Assembly (NCBI GenBank): GCA_023229405.1
Contig: JALNZH010000022.1
Span: 1 to 23,139, forward strand
Reading direction: 5' to 3'
Origin: Bacteroidota bacterium
GTDB taxonomy: Bacteria; Bacteroidota; Ignavibacteria; UBA10030; UBA8401
DNA length: 23,139 nucleotides
Position 1 is the first letter of the stretch; the number at the start of each line of letters is the position of its first letter. Below are positions 1 through 8,101 of the stretch, piece after piece. The position numbers and the translations under genes were made by a program. Under the pieces are notes generated by a model that made no database searches, was not told the origin of the DNA, and saw only the letters and a program-made list of their open reading frames with translations.

Positions 1-101
1 TGTGATTGCGATGAATCAGGAATCGGATTTGCAAACCAGCGAAGGGCAAGATCACGTTGGTAGTAATAAGGACGTATAGTGAATGCATCATCTAAATTCA
101 T
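1..101 (-). CDS. Possible partial gene start running off the left edge (hypothetical)
   Basis: On the reverse strand an ATG at 101-99 opens a frame that stays open to the edge of the window (33 complete codons, beginning MNLDDAFTIRPYYYQ). The peptide has a natural-looking composition, with charged and aromatic residues mixed, but I do not recognise a family. Upstream of the ATG there is only a weak TGGA in the Shine-Dalgarno position. The forward strand of the same stretch also has an open frame that ends with TAG at 77-79, so the coding strand is not settled. Treat this as a candidate only; sequence to the left of the window would decide it. Confidence 0.2.
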   Translation of the reverse strand, partial: MNLDDAFTIRPYYYQRDLALRWFANPIPDSSQS

Positions 102-318
102 AGCTATCCAAAATAAAACCCTTATTGGCAAAAATTTATCGAAACAAGTGGATTTATGGAAGATATGTTATGTTGAGAAAAGTAAGCCTTCTCCTACATT
201 TCTTACAGTGTTGGATGAGATGTGGGAGGGAACGAAATTTAGGAGGATTGAGCGAGCTTTTTTTCTCCCTACCAAGGGGGGAGATACAGAGGGGGGTCAT
301 GAAATCATGACGGGACGT

Positions 319-343
319 TTGATGGCGCGATGAGCGCCATCAA
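319..343. repeat. Perfect 10-bp hairpin
   Basis: The arms TTGATGGCGC (319-328) and GCGCCATCAA (334-343) are exact reverse complements around the loop GATGA. No T-tract follows on either strand, so it does not look like a rho-independent terminator. It lies 7 bases after another palindrome (296-311), which suggests a small intergenic palindromic element rather than a gene-specific control site. Confidence 0.6.
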
Positions 344-401
344 TGGGCATAAGCGAACGGGATTCATCGCATGCGATACATTTCGCACAGAGTTCTTTTG
401 T

Positions 402-472
402 TTCTTTTCTTGTGCCGCCTTGACATGTCAATTCGTAAACGGCATTCCTTTGGAACTCCGTCAAGAAAAGAA
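402..472. repeat. Inverted repeat with 11-bp arms enclosing a 12-bp palindrome
   Basis: TTCTTTTCTTG at 402-412 is matched by its exact reverse complement CAAGAAAAGAA at 462-472, with 49 bases between. Inside lies the perfect palindrome TTGACATGTCAA (420-431). No coding frame is evident. It may be a decayed mobile or repeat element; the arms are of low complexity, so the pairing could be partly chance. Confidence 0.45.
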
Positions 473-653
473 GAGAGTATGTGTTTCCTAATTTCCGGTA
501 ATTATTTTGGACAAGTATGATTTAAAATAAATTACTGCCATGTTCAATAAATGGAAAATTAGGGACTCTTAAACAGTATTTCATGGAAAGGATCATTTGT
601 CTGTTGTTTCATTTTGATTATGTAAATATATTGGAGAAAAAGGACGTATTGTA

Positions 654-2444
654 ATGACAAAAACCCTTATCCCACTATTTCTTATAATTGTTTTCATCTC
701 CGGCTGTCAGGACGATGGCACAGTAAACGATCCTGTGAATATGGTGGGAATCGTCGATAAAGTGTACGGAGTTGGCTTTTCTGGTTCTGCTGCTGTAGGT
801 TGGGAGTTCACATCTCCATCCATTGACAGGTTTGGAGTGTACCGCCATTTATCTGCAATATTCTCTGTTACAAGTGCGACGCGAATTGGGACAGTGCTGA
901 TTTCTTCTAAACCCGGGATAGTGGATACTGGTTTGGTGAATGGAACAATGTACTATTATACCGTTGTTCCGGAACAACAACAAAAAGACGGATCGTTTGT
1001 TATAGGCCTCGGAACCAAGATGATTGCACTGACGCCGAACAACAACGCTGCAGTTCCAACCGAACAAATTGTATACTCGCAACATATTCAATCTATTTTT
1101 TCCACCAATTGTGCAGTCCATGGCTGCCATGCTGATCCGGATCACGCAAAATTTCAATCGTTGTCACATGGCGGTTCAACACTGAACCTCACGTCATGGA
1201 CCGCTGTGATGACAGGTACGGATGAAATTGCGCAAATCATTCCGTTGCGTGCATCGAAAAGTCATATTATTCAACATCTGAATACTGATACGCTCATCGC
1301 CCCTGTCGCAGGCCCTTCTATGCCTCCCGGCTTTTCATTCCCCAAAGAACTGCGAGACCTATTAATTCGATGGATCGAAAATGGTGCTAAATTTGATGAT
1401 GGTTCGATGGCATATTCTGCTATGCCGGCCCGAGGGTGGGCGTATGTGACGAACCAAGGAGAAGACCTGACCGCAGTAATCGATCTGGACCAGAATAAAC
1501 TGGCACGATATGTCACGACGGGTGTAACAAATCCATTGGCTACGTCGCCGCATGGTCCACATAATGTTGTTGTGGATAGGCAGAACCAATTCTATTATGT
1601 CAATCTTATTGTTGGCAGCAAACTGTTAAAATTCAGAGTTACCGATAACATGAAGGTGGGCGAACTCACGGCAGGATTAAGCTCACCGGCACAAGTTGCA
1701 TTGACGAAGAATGGAGACACAGCGTATGTTTCGAATTTTGAAAATGCAAAGAAGAATATTACGATCGTGAACACAATGTCAATGACGAAGCTTGCTGATG
1801 TCGGTAGTCCGGCGATGCTGAAACCTCATGGTGTTACATTGACGCCGAATTTTCGATATGTAATTGTTGCAAATTCTCTTTCGGACAATGTAACGGTGAT
1901 TCAAACATCTGATAACACGATAGTCAAGACAATACCAATGTCTGGCAATGTTCCCGCGCTTCCAATCAACTACGCGTATCAATATGAGCCGTACCAATCC
2001 GTTGTTACGCCGGATAATAAGTTTGTATATGTTACATGCCGAAAATCGGGTGAAGTTCGTGTAATCGATTTAGAGCAGATGAACGTTGTTGATTCCATTA
2101 AAGTTGAAAAATTTCCGCTCATTCCGGCGATATCACCTGCCGGCGATTTTGTATTCGTTGCCAATAGAAATTCATATTCTGTTTCTATCATCAATACGAC
2201 GACTCGAATGGTAGAGCATACGATCCCCAATGTTGGTGTGGAACCTCACGGTATTGCGGTGTCGAAGGATGCAAAGTACCTTTATGTTTCTTGCGAAAAC
2301 CTTGGCGAGAGTGTACCACCGCATCATGCAACCGTGGGAGGGATGAAACCGTCGTTTTTGAAAGTGATAGACATCGCCACCAGAAAAGTTATTGCATCGT
2401 TGGAACTAGGAAATTTTGGATCCGGATTGGCTGTCACGAACTGA
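654..2444 (+). CDS. Lipoprotein with FN3-like region, C-x4-CH cytochrome-like domain and YVTN beta-propeller
   Basis: Predicted exported lipoprotein of 596 residues. A hydrophobic signal (about residues 4-15) ends in a lipobox with Cys18. Residues about 35-105 look like a fibronectin type III fold. Residues about 140-250 resemble a c-type cytochrome module: Cys153-AVHG-Cys158-His159, then an MPP (Met223) that could be an axial ligand, and the typical closing phrase LIRWIENGAKFDDG. The spacing is C-x4-C-H rather than C-x2-C-H, so haem attachment is not certain. From about 262 to the end, YVTN/lactonase-type blades repeat a pattern like YVTN...V.VID...K....I, with at least six copies, giving a probable seven-bladed propeller. 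A spaced AAGGA precedes the ATG. It stands alone on this strand, convergent with the patatin gene. Role is unknown; redox or binding functions at the cell surface are plausible. Confidence 0.85.
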   Translation: MTKTLIPLFLIIVFISGCQDDGTVNDPVNMVGIVDKVYGVGFSGSAAVGWEFTSPSIDRFGVYRHLSAIFSVTSATRIGTVLISSKPGIVDTGLVNGTMYYYTVVPEQQQKDGSFVIGLGTKMIALTPNNNAAVPTEQIVYSQHIQSIFSTNCAVHGCHADPDHAKFQSLSHGGSTLNLTSWTAVMTGTDEIAQIIPLRASKSHIIQHLNTDTLIAPVAGPSMPPGFSFPKELRDLLIRWIENGAKFDDGSMAYSAMPARGWAYVTNQGEDLTAVIDLDQNKLARYVTTGVTNPLATSPHGPHNVVVDRQNQFYYVNLIVGSKLLKFRVTDNMKVGELTAGLSSPAQVALTKNGDTAYVSNFENAKKNITIVNTMSMTKLADVGSPAMLKPHGVTLTPNFRYVIVANSLSDNVTVIQTSDNTIVKTIPMSGNVPALPINYAYQYEPYQSVVTPDNKFVYVTCRKSGEVRVIDLEQMNVVDSIKVEKFPLIPAISPAGDFVFVANRNSYSVSIINTTTRMVEHTIPNVGVEPHGIAVSKDAKYLYVSCENLGESVPPHHATVGGMKPSFLKVIDIATRKVIASLELGNFGSGLAVTN

Positions 2445-2508
2445 GCTGTGGTAGGCTTGTTTATAGTTTCACTACTCCGATCAGGAACAGGCGAGACTGG
2501 AGACAACA

Positions 2509-4719
2509 TCAAAACTTCATCCCTGCAGAAAAATGAAAATAAATTTCCTTCGCTTTTCCTGCCCGATACTCCCCTTCACCGTGTGTGAACATAATATCGA
2601 TTGGTCCTAGAATGGAGGTAAACATCACGCCGAGTCCGAAACCGAATTTCGGTTTTAACAGTGACGGCCGGACCGGATTGAAGATGTCCGGATCGATAAA
2701 TGAATTAACGACCACTTTCAGAAAAATATCCCGCTTATGTTGATAGCGGTATTCACCCCGGCCGACCAGAAATTTTGTCCCGAAGATTCCCTGATATTCA
2801 GCCCCCGCAAAATCGTGCGGTCCTCCGAAGACAAATTGTTTATACAGCGGAATGTTGTCGTATGTCCTTAAAAACATGCTGCGGATAAGAAATGTATGCA
2901 GCGGTATCGGAGTAAAATAATATTTCCCATCGACCATGAATTGTGTGTAATTAAAATCGGAGCCAAGCACTGTACTGCTGTATTCCAGCCGTGAAAGAAC
3001 GGCGATACCGCTTTTCGGTAGAAGAATATCATCGATATAATCGAGATTGATATTCAACAATCCATACCGAAGATGGTGATTGAGTTTTGGGCCTCCGGTT
3101 ATCGTTAACGGCAGCACATTTGTCGCTTCATCGTCCAACTCCAGTTCAACGGACCACGATTTTTGCACCTTAAAACCGACACCGACACCGAATGTTACCG
3201 CCCTGTCTTTATAGGAGAGAGTAAATGCCGGTTGTGAAAATTTCAACGGAAGATCTTTATACCGTGCGGTGATGAACGGATAAATCGGCTGATCGAGTGA
3301 GCGGGAGGGATACGATAGCTTTGACCAGATTCGAAACAATCCCGCAAATTCCATTTCTGATTCGAACCGAGCGCCGGAAATAAGCGTATTGGTGGATCGG
3401 ACACCGACGAGCGCAACAAGCTGATAAAAATCGTCATACCGTAAGCCAATGTTCAGTTCGCGAAATGATTTTTCTTTCATGGTAATGACGATATCTGCTT
3501 CACCATTGTCCAATTGCCGCACGTCATAGGTGATCGTTTCAAAATACCCGAGTGCATAGAGATCGTTGATTTGTCGTTCAATGATTTCCCGTGAGCACGC
3601 CGATCCGACGGAAATACCGAGCAGTGAATAGATGAACGGAAATTCAAGCTTATCATTTCCTTCAATCCGGATTCCATGCACGATGAATGCCTCCGGATGC
3701 TGATGGCGCAGCAGGGGAGTCTGCGTTGAAGAATCGGTTGTCGGAGAGTACGATGCGATTCTTTTTTTCAGTTCAGTCAGTTTTCCCAGTTGTGTAAGTG
3801 CGGCAAGGTACCCTCGTTCGGTGATCTGCTGGATTGTTTCTTTGTTGAAGTCCATCACTCCGAATCCGGCAAGTTGAGGTTCAATGTAAATGTCGGTCCG
3901 TTTGATGAACTCTGCAATTTTTTGGTAGCGGGGAATTGACGCTACGCGGTCCAGTACTTTAAAAAGTTCTTTTGCATCGTTTCGTGAAAATTTATATCCT
4001 GAAACATCCACGCCGATAATAATCTCGGCTCCCATTGCTTTGAGAACATCGACGGGATAATTATTTAAAAGGCCGCCGTCCGTTAAAAGGGAGTCGCCGT
4101 ATTCAACCGGAGTGAATGCGGAGGGAATCGCCATGGTTGCACGCATTGCACGTGCAAGCGGACCACGGTTAATCACAACTTCCTGTCCGGTGATCAGATC
4201 CACACCAACACAACGAAACGGAATCGGGAGCGAATCGAAATCTATTACATCGGAATAATTGTAGGTGAGTTTGTTAAACAGCAGGGAAATTTTCTGTCCT
4301 GCGATTGCACCTGTGGGGGGAGTCGGCGTAAATCCCTTCAGTGGCAGCCGAACATGGTACCGTCCGGTATATTTTTTCTCTGCATAGGGAAGAATATCTC
4401 TTTTTGGGGTATCGTTGAAGAGTTCCGTCCAATCAATTTCTTCGATCACCGATTGCATGCTGTCGCTGCGGTAACCGATAGAATATAATCCGCTTAACAA
4501 TCCCCCAAAGCTTGTCCCTGCAATATAGTCGACAGGAATACCCAGCGAGTCGATCACGCGAAGTGCGCCGATATGTGCAAATCCCAGAGCACCGCCCCCA
4601 GAGAGCACAATACCGATCTTCGGTCGGCGAACCATATTGCTATCTGCAGCAAGGAGCGCGATGGAACACAGGAGCACGAAAGAAATTACTGCGCGAATGT
4701 AGTGGAGAGATTGTTGCAT
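2509..4719 (-). CDS. PlpD-like patatin phospholipase fused to POTRA and outer-membrane beta-barrel
   Basis: 736 residues in three parts. A signal peptide (about 1-25) precedes a patatin-like phospholipase domain (about 33-320). This carries the oxyanion-hole glycines (GGG, 41-43), the nucleophile elbow GTSFG with Ser70, and the DGG motif with Asp214, so the Ser/Asp dyad is intact. Residues about 345-417 form one POTRA-like domain (HGIRIEGNDKLEF and following). The rest (about 420-736) is a bacterial surface antigen (BamA/TpsB-type) barrel that ends in an aromatic residue (AGMKF), as expected for BAM-inserted proteins. This order matches type Vd autotransporters such as PlpD of Pseudomonas, in which the patatin domain is carried across or tethered at the outer membrane and hydrolyses acyl lipids. 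Start chosen because it gives a complete signal peptide, although its Shine-Dalgarno is weak. The upstream lipoprotein gene on the same strand has its own terminator. Confidence 0.9.
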   Translation of the reverse strand: MQQSLHYIRAVISFVLLCSIALLAADSNMVRRPKIGIVLSGGGALGFAHIGALRVIDSLGIPVDYIAGTSFGGLLSGLYSIGYRSDSMQSVIEEIDWTELFNDTPKRDILPYAEKKYTGRYHVRLPLKGFTPTPPTGAIAGQKISLLFNKLTYNYSDVIDFDSLPIPFRCVGVDLITGQEVVINRGPLARAMRATMAIPSAFTPVEYGDSLLTDGGLLNNYPVDVLKAMGAEIIIGVDVSGYKFSRNDAKELFKVLDRVASIPRYQKIAEFIKRTDIYIEPQLAGFGVMDFNKETIQQITERGYLAALTQLGKLTELKKRIASYSPTTDSSTQTPLLRHQHPEAFIVHGIRIEGNDKLEFPFIYSLLGISVGSACSREIIERQINDLYALGYFETITYDVRQLDNGEADIVITMKEKSFRELNIGLRYDDFYQLVALVGVRSTNTLISGARFESEMEFAGLFRIWSKLSYPSRSLDQPIYPFITARYKDLPLKFSQPAFTLSYKDRAVTFGVGVGFKVQKSWSVELELDDEATNVLPLTITGGPKLNHHLRYGLLNINLDYIDDILLPKSGIAVLSRLEYSSTVLGSDFNYTQFMVDGKYYFTPIPLHTFLIRSMFLRTYDNIPLYKQFVFGGPHDFAGAEYQGIFGTKFLVGRGEYRYQHKRDIFLKVVVNSFIDPDIFNPVRPSLLKPKFGFGLGVMFTSILGPIDIMFTHGEGEYRAGKAKEIYFHFSAGMKF

Positions 4720-4870
4720 GACAATGCCGGTGGCATAACCGATAGTACTTCGTACAACAGAAGTTATGAGGTAGTGAAATGGCTATGTGTGAAATAATGT
4801 GAATGAATAATACAAATGTATGAAGAATTCGTATCAAATATTCATCTCTTGGCGAAAACTTCCAATCCGG

Positions 4871-4904
4871 AAAAAGCGAAAGGCGCCTTTTCAGACGCCT
4901 TTCG
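4871..4904 (-). terminator. Rho-independent terminator after the large lipoprotein gene
   Basis: Read on the reverse strand, a 9-bp perfect stem (arms at 4904-4896 and 4885-4877, CGAAAGGCG/CGCCTTTCG, extended by a G-T pair) is followed directly by GCTTTTT. It sits 25-58 bases past the end of the 4929-7343 gene. This implies that the patatin gene further along is transcribed from its own promoter in 4720-4870. Confidence 0.85.
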
Positions 4905-4928
4905 TGTGCTATTGGAAGATTGTTTCGT

Positions 4929-7343
4929 TTATAGTGTTGTAAAGAACGATACTGCAGATACTGATATCGCACCGGTTGTATTGTTAGTTGCCGTTACTCT
5001 CCAATAATGCAATGTCGTTCCAGCCAAAGCATTGGGGACAGTAAAATTGGTGGCTAAAATATCTTTTTGGATCACGACAGTATTTGAGAATGCAAGGTCA
5101 GTGGCAACTTCAACAGTATACGAAGTGGCTCCAGCAGTACCAGTCCAAGTCAATTGCGGTGTCGTTGATTGACCTACCGAACCGCTGGCCGGAGAAGTTA
5201 ACACAGGAACTCCGATGGTGGAGAACGTGTTTGCCGATGAAAAATTTCCCTGACCTGCGCTATTGATTGCAGCAATACGCCAGAAGTATTGAGTATTATT
5301 GGTAAGACTGGTGAATGAAGCATTATTCACTGCAATGTCCGTTGTATCTTTAACAATGCCGAAGAAGTTGATACTGTTTGAAATTTGCAAACGATAGGAT
5401 GTTGCTCCATTGGTCGGTTTCCACGACAACGATGTCGGTTTTGTGGATACACCTACCTGATTGTTGATCGGCAGTGTTAATACTGGGGAAGGAGGAATCG
5501 TTGTAAAAGAATTGCTTGTAGTATTCATACCGTTACCCGCCAAGTCGGACACGGACGCAGCGACCGTCAGCGTATATCCAGTCGGCAGTGAAGACGGCAC
5601 CGAAGTAACATACAACTGTACTACGTAGGCATTATTTTCAAAGCCGATATAATCTGCCTGTACCATTATTAATGATACCGTATCGGTATTGGTGAAGATG
5701 TAGTTTGTCAACAGCTCTGCCGTGCTGATGGTCAACGGTTCGCTGAATTTCAAAGTAAACAGATGATTCCCAGCACTGGTCGTTACGACTGAAACCGAAT
5801 TCAAAACAGGTTTCACTGCATCTGTGATGGTAATGATATTGCTCACGGGACCTTCAACAAGATCTTTGCTGACACCTTTCACATAATACCGAACGCTTAT
5901 TGCTCTTAACGGATTGTTTGCATTTTGCAGATTGACCAACGAACCAGTATTTGTTGTTGTTTGTTGACCGACAATATTTTGCTGTATCAATTCAAAATGA
6001 CCCTCATTCGTGCTCCGGTACAAATTGTAACTCCGGGCGGAGGCGTCGTAATTCCATTGCAAACTTACCTGACCACCTGTGAAATTCAATTGATCGAATT
6101 TATTCGGAACAACTTTTCTGACCAATACAGGTATGGCCGGTACTGCCGAACCACCGAACGTGGAAAATGTTAGCGTTTCGAAATCGCCGATAATTGCTTT
6201 CGCCGCAAATGCCTTTCCTGCCCTGTCGGTCATGTTCGCAAGAGCAGCAGAGATATTGATGGAATATTTTGCCGATCCGACGACTTCGGTAGGAGTAATC
6301 GTCAAAGATGTATACGTTGAATCCCAGTCAAGTGAGGCGATGGCATTACCGGACGCTTTTTTAAATCCAACAAAATTAAAATTAATATCGTCAATAATTG
6401 TTCCAAGTCCGGCCGGAATTTTAGTGTTTGTATATGCTGTCTGTTTGATCGGTTCGCTGAATTTATAAACAATTGTCAATCCGGCAGGTGAAACATCGGC
6501 AAGATTCTCCGGAGTAATCTTCGTTACGTACGGTAAGACATTGTCTGCACTGGAAATTACAATTCGCTCAATGTTTACTTGTGATCGTAAATCGATAGAG
6601 TTTTTGTTGATCGGTAATGAAAAGGAACCCGGTAATTGGCCTTCCAATGTCCCGTCGAACGATCGGGCAGAAATGTTGATGGTCGTTCCCCCTTCAACTT
6701 TAACAAACGTATATTTCCCCATCGAATCGGTTGTCGTTGTTTGCAGGACATCGGAATTTCCAAATTCCTCCAGGTATACCGTGGCGTTGGCAACAGGAGC
6801 ATTACTATCGTCGACAATCATTCCTTTTATAGTGGTATTCATCTTCCCAATGTCAAACCGAATATTTGCTTCCAATCCCTCTGCCGGGACCTTGTTTTTT
6901 GATGTGTCGTTTTTTGCAAGATCAATAAATGTAACAGTCAGTGTATTGTTGACATTGTATTCCCGATACTTCGGCAACGAATCCGGTATCGTCTTGTTTA
7001 CGTTAACCAGTGAAACGGTTAATTGATAAGTTCCAGTATTAGTCTTTGTGGTTGCATCATAATTACACGGAACATTTGCGAACGAAAAGCTTCCCGAAAC
7101 ATCAGTGGTTGCGGTAACGATATTTCCATCGTAACCCACTGAAACAACAGCGCCGCCAACCGGATTTTCTGTATGTCTGTCGATAATTTTACCGCTGATT
7201 GTTCCAACTGGTTTTATAGAATGTTGCAGAATGTACGTCGTGTTAGAAGAGACAGTGTTATTATCGTCATCTTTCAAATTTTCACAACCAACATACACTA
7301 GTGAACTAATCACCATGATAAGTAGAGCTCGACGAATTAGCAT
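4929..7343 (-). CDS. Large surface lipoprotein with carboxypeptidase-regulatory-like, Ig-like and FN3 domains
   Basis: 804 residues. A signal peptide ends in VYVGC with lipobox Cys20, so it is probably anchored to a membrane. Two carboxypeptidase-regulatory-like beta-sandwiches follow (about 46-112 and 170-235; GTISGKIIDRHTENPVGGAVV and TIKGMIVDDSNAPVANATVY). Next come an Ig-like Big_5-type domain (about 270-390, with YKFSEPI), an FN3 region (about 400-510), a second Big_5-type domain (about 515-620, with LKFSEPL) and two tandem FN3 domains (about 625-804) that share SYRLQIS/SYTVEVA and YFWRI/YWRV phrases. No enzyme domain and no type IX secretion C-terminal domain is visible. Such chains are typically adhesive or structural surface proteins. 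A consensus AGGAGG lies 4 bases before the ATG, suggesting strong translation. Confidence 0.85.
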   Translation of the reverse strand: MLIRRALLIMVISSLVYVGCENLKDDDNNTVSSNTTYILQHSIKPVGTISGKIIDRHTENPVGGAVVSVGYDGNIVTATTDVSGSFSFANVPCNYDATTKTNTGTYQLTVSLVNVNKTIPDSLPKYREYNVNNTLTVTFIDLAKNDTSKNKVPAEGLEANIRFDIGKMNTTIKGMIVDDSNAPVANATVYLEEFGNSDVLQTTTTDSMGKYTFVKVEGGTTINISARSFDGTLEGQLPGSFSLPINKNSIDLRSQVNIERIVISSADNVLPYVTKITPENLADVSPAGLTIVYKFSEPIKQTAYTNTKIPAGLGTIIDDINFNFVGFKKASGNAIASLDWDSTYTSLTITPTEVVGSAKYSINISAALANMTDRAGKAFAAKAIIGDFETLTFSTFGGSAVPAIPVLVRKVVPNKFDQLNFTGGQVSLQWNYDASARSYNLYRSTNEGHFELIQQNIVGQQTTTNTGSLVNLQNANNPLRAISVRYYVKGVSKDLVEGPVSNIITITDAVKPVLNSVSVVTTSAGNHLFTLKFSEPLTISTAELLTNYIFTNTDTVSLIMVQADYIGFENNAYVVQLYVTSVPSSLPTGYTLTVAASVSDLAGNGMNTTSNSFTTIPPSPVLTLPINNQVGVSTKPTSLSWKPTNGATSYRLQISNSINFFGIVKDTTDIAVNNASFTSLTNNTQYFWRIAAINSAGQGNFSSANTFSTIGVPVLTSPASGSVGQSTTPQLTWTGTAGATSYTVEVATDLAFSNTVVIQKDILATNFTVPNALAGTTLHYWRVTATNNTTGAISVSAVSFFTTL

Positions 7344-7347
7344 AGTA

Positions 7348-7353
7348 CCTCCT
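7348..7353 (-). promoter_or_regulatory. Consensus Shine-Dalgarno of the surface lipoprotein
   Basis: On the reverse strand AGGAGG is followed by TACT and the ATG at 7343-7341. It is the best ribosome-binding site among the long genes in the window and fixes the start. Confidence 0.8.
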
Positions 7354-7542
7354 GAGGATAGTGTGAGAATGGATCAAGTATTGGAATATGGATGAAGTTA
7401 TTAACGCCCACAACAATTATTTGTCTACTCGGCGCCAAAACGAAATTACTATTTGGTATTAATTTTTCAAAGAATTGATTCTGTGATTACTGTACCTACG
7501 ATCATTGCGCCGAGGGTAAGTTTTCAATCCTTACTGAAGCAA

Positions 7543-7560
7543 ATCCGTTTCAAAACGGAT
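7543..7560. promoter_or_regulatory. 18-bp palindrome, possible operator
   Basis: ATCCGTTT and AAACGGAT are exact reverse complements around the two central bases CA. It lies 200 bases upstream of the divergent lipoprotein start and 540 bases upstream of thyX. There is no T-run after it. It could be a dimeric-repressor site or a chance palindrome; no second copy was noticed in the window. Confidence 0.3.
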
Positions 7561-7748
7561 ATTTGAAACTTTAGGAAAATTTTGCTCTACTATTTAATGA
7601 TTTTTGTTTGAAGAAGCTATCCCGTATATACGTTATTTTTATTCCAAAATCCTTAAAATTGAGGCATTTTCAACAATAAAAGAAGATTGAAAATGAAAAA
7701 TGGGGCATTCTATTGTCCACCAAATTGTCTTAAAAGCAGGAGGATATT

Positions 7749-7814
7749 GTGCAACTTATTGTGAGAGTAATAATTACCTTAAGTAGATCGAATAATATCT
7801 TGAAGGAAATTTGA
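7749..7814 (+). CDS. Possible 21-residue small protein
   Basis: A consensus AGGAGG (7738-7743) lies 5 bases before a GTG that opens a 21-codon frame (starting MQLIVRVIITL when GTG is read as Met) ending in TGA. The peptide has a hydrophobic start and a polar end. The ribosome-binding site is as good as any in the window, which is the only evidence; the frame is too short for a statistical coding call. It could be a remnant gene start or a leader peptide. Confidence 0.2.
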   Translation: MQLIVRVIITLSRSNNILKEI

Positions 7815-7872
7815 AGCTATCCACATTGACTTGGTGCATGAATAAGTTATCCTTTGTTTCGGAGAAGTAATC

Positions 7873-7920
7873 ATGGTAAAGTGTTTGTCGGTTTTTAATA
7901 TCACCGCACGTATTTTTTGA
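7873..7920 (+). CDS. Possible 15-residue peptide upstream of thyX
   Basis: GGAG (7861-7864) lies 8 bases before an ATG that opens a 15-codon frame (MVKCLSVFNITARIF) ending in TGA. It follows the 7749-7814 frame by 58 bases and precedes thyX by 181 bases. No attenuator structure was recognised behind it. Chance occurrence is quite possible. Confidence 0.12.
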   Translation: MVKCLSVFNITARIF

Positions 7921-8101
7921 AAATCTGGAGAATTATCACCGTGATGTTGTGTGCAGTCTATTGCTTGGAGTAAATATCCGAATTGATTTTGTCTTGTGGC
8001 TATTCTGGTGTTATTTCAATCGATAACGCGTTGTTTTTCAACGATAATTAGAGTAAGTTTATTCAAACAAATCAATTTTGCCATACAATTTAACAGGAAT
8101 C

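Larger units (their letters stand above)
102..653. other. Intergenic stretch rich in short palindromes, no convincing gene
   Basis: There is no convincing gene here. A forward frame at 79-333 (GTG start) exists, but its second half is translated from a C/G-run element (CTCCC at 265-269 facing GGGAG at 279-283) of the sort that occurs as an intergenic repeat, so I do not call it. Visible structures: GTCATGA-AA-TCATGAC at 296-311; a 10-bp hairpin at 319-343; an 11-bp inverted repeat with arms at 402-412 and 462-472; and the 12-bp palindrome TTGACATGTCAA at 420-431. None is followed by a clear T-run, so none is a good terminator. About 480-653 is AT-rich and presumably carries the promoter of the downstream lipoprotein gene, but I see no box I can defend. 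Confidence 0.5.
7354..8101. other. Long spacer between divergent genes
   Basis: About 750 AT-rich bases separate the reverse-strand lipoprotein from thyX, so promoters for both directions should lie here; I see no box that I can defend. Contents noted: a perfect palindrome at 7543-7560 and two very short forward ORFs with good Shine-Dalgarno sites (7749-7814 and 7873-7920). No long ORF, riboswitch or RNA gene was recognised. Confidence 0.5.

Noticed and set aside
79..333. Forward 84-codon frame with GTG start and AAGGA upstream
   Set aside because: Its second half runs through C/G-run repeat DNA and a palindrome (FLPTKGGDTEGG-type translation), no family is recognisable, and a competing frame lies on the other strand.
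6541..7026. Forward 161-codon frame
   Set aside because: Antisense to the large lipoprotein gene, which has a signal peptide, recognisable domains and a consensus ribosome-binding site.
8078..8101. Longer thyX with TTG start
   Set aside because: No Shine-Dalgarno before the TTG; ATG 8102 has AGGA and fits the family start better.
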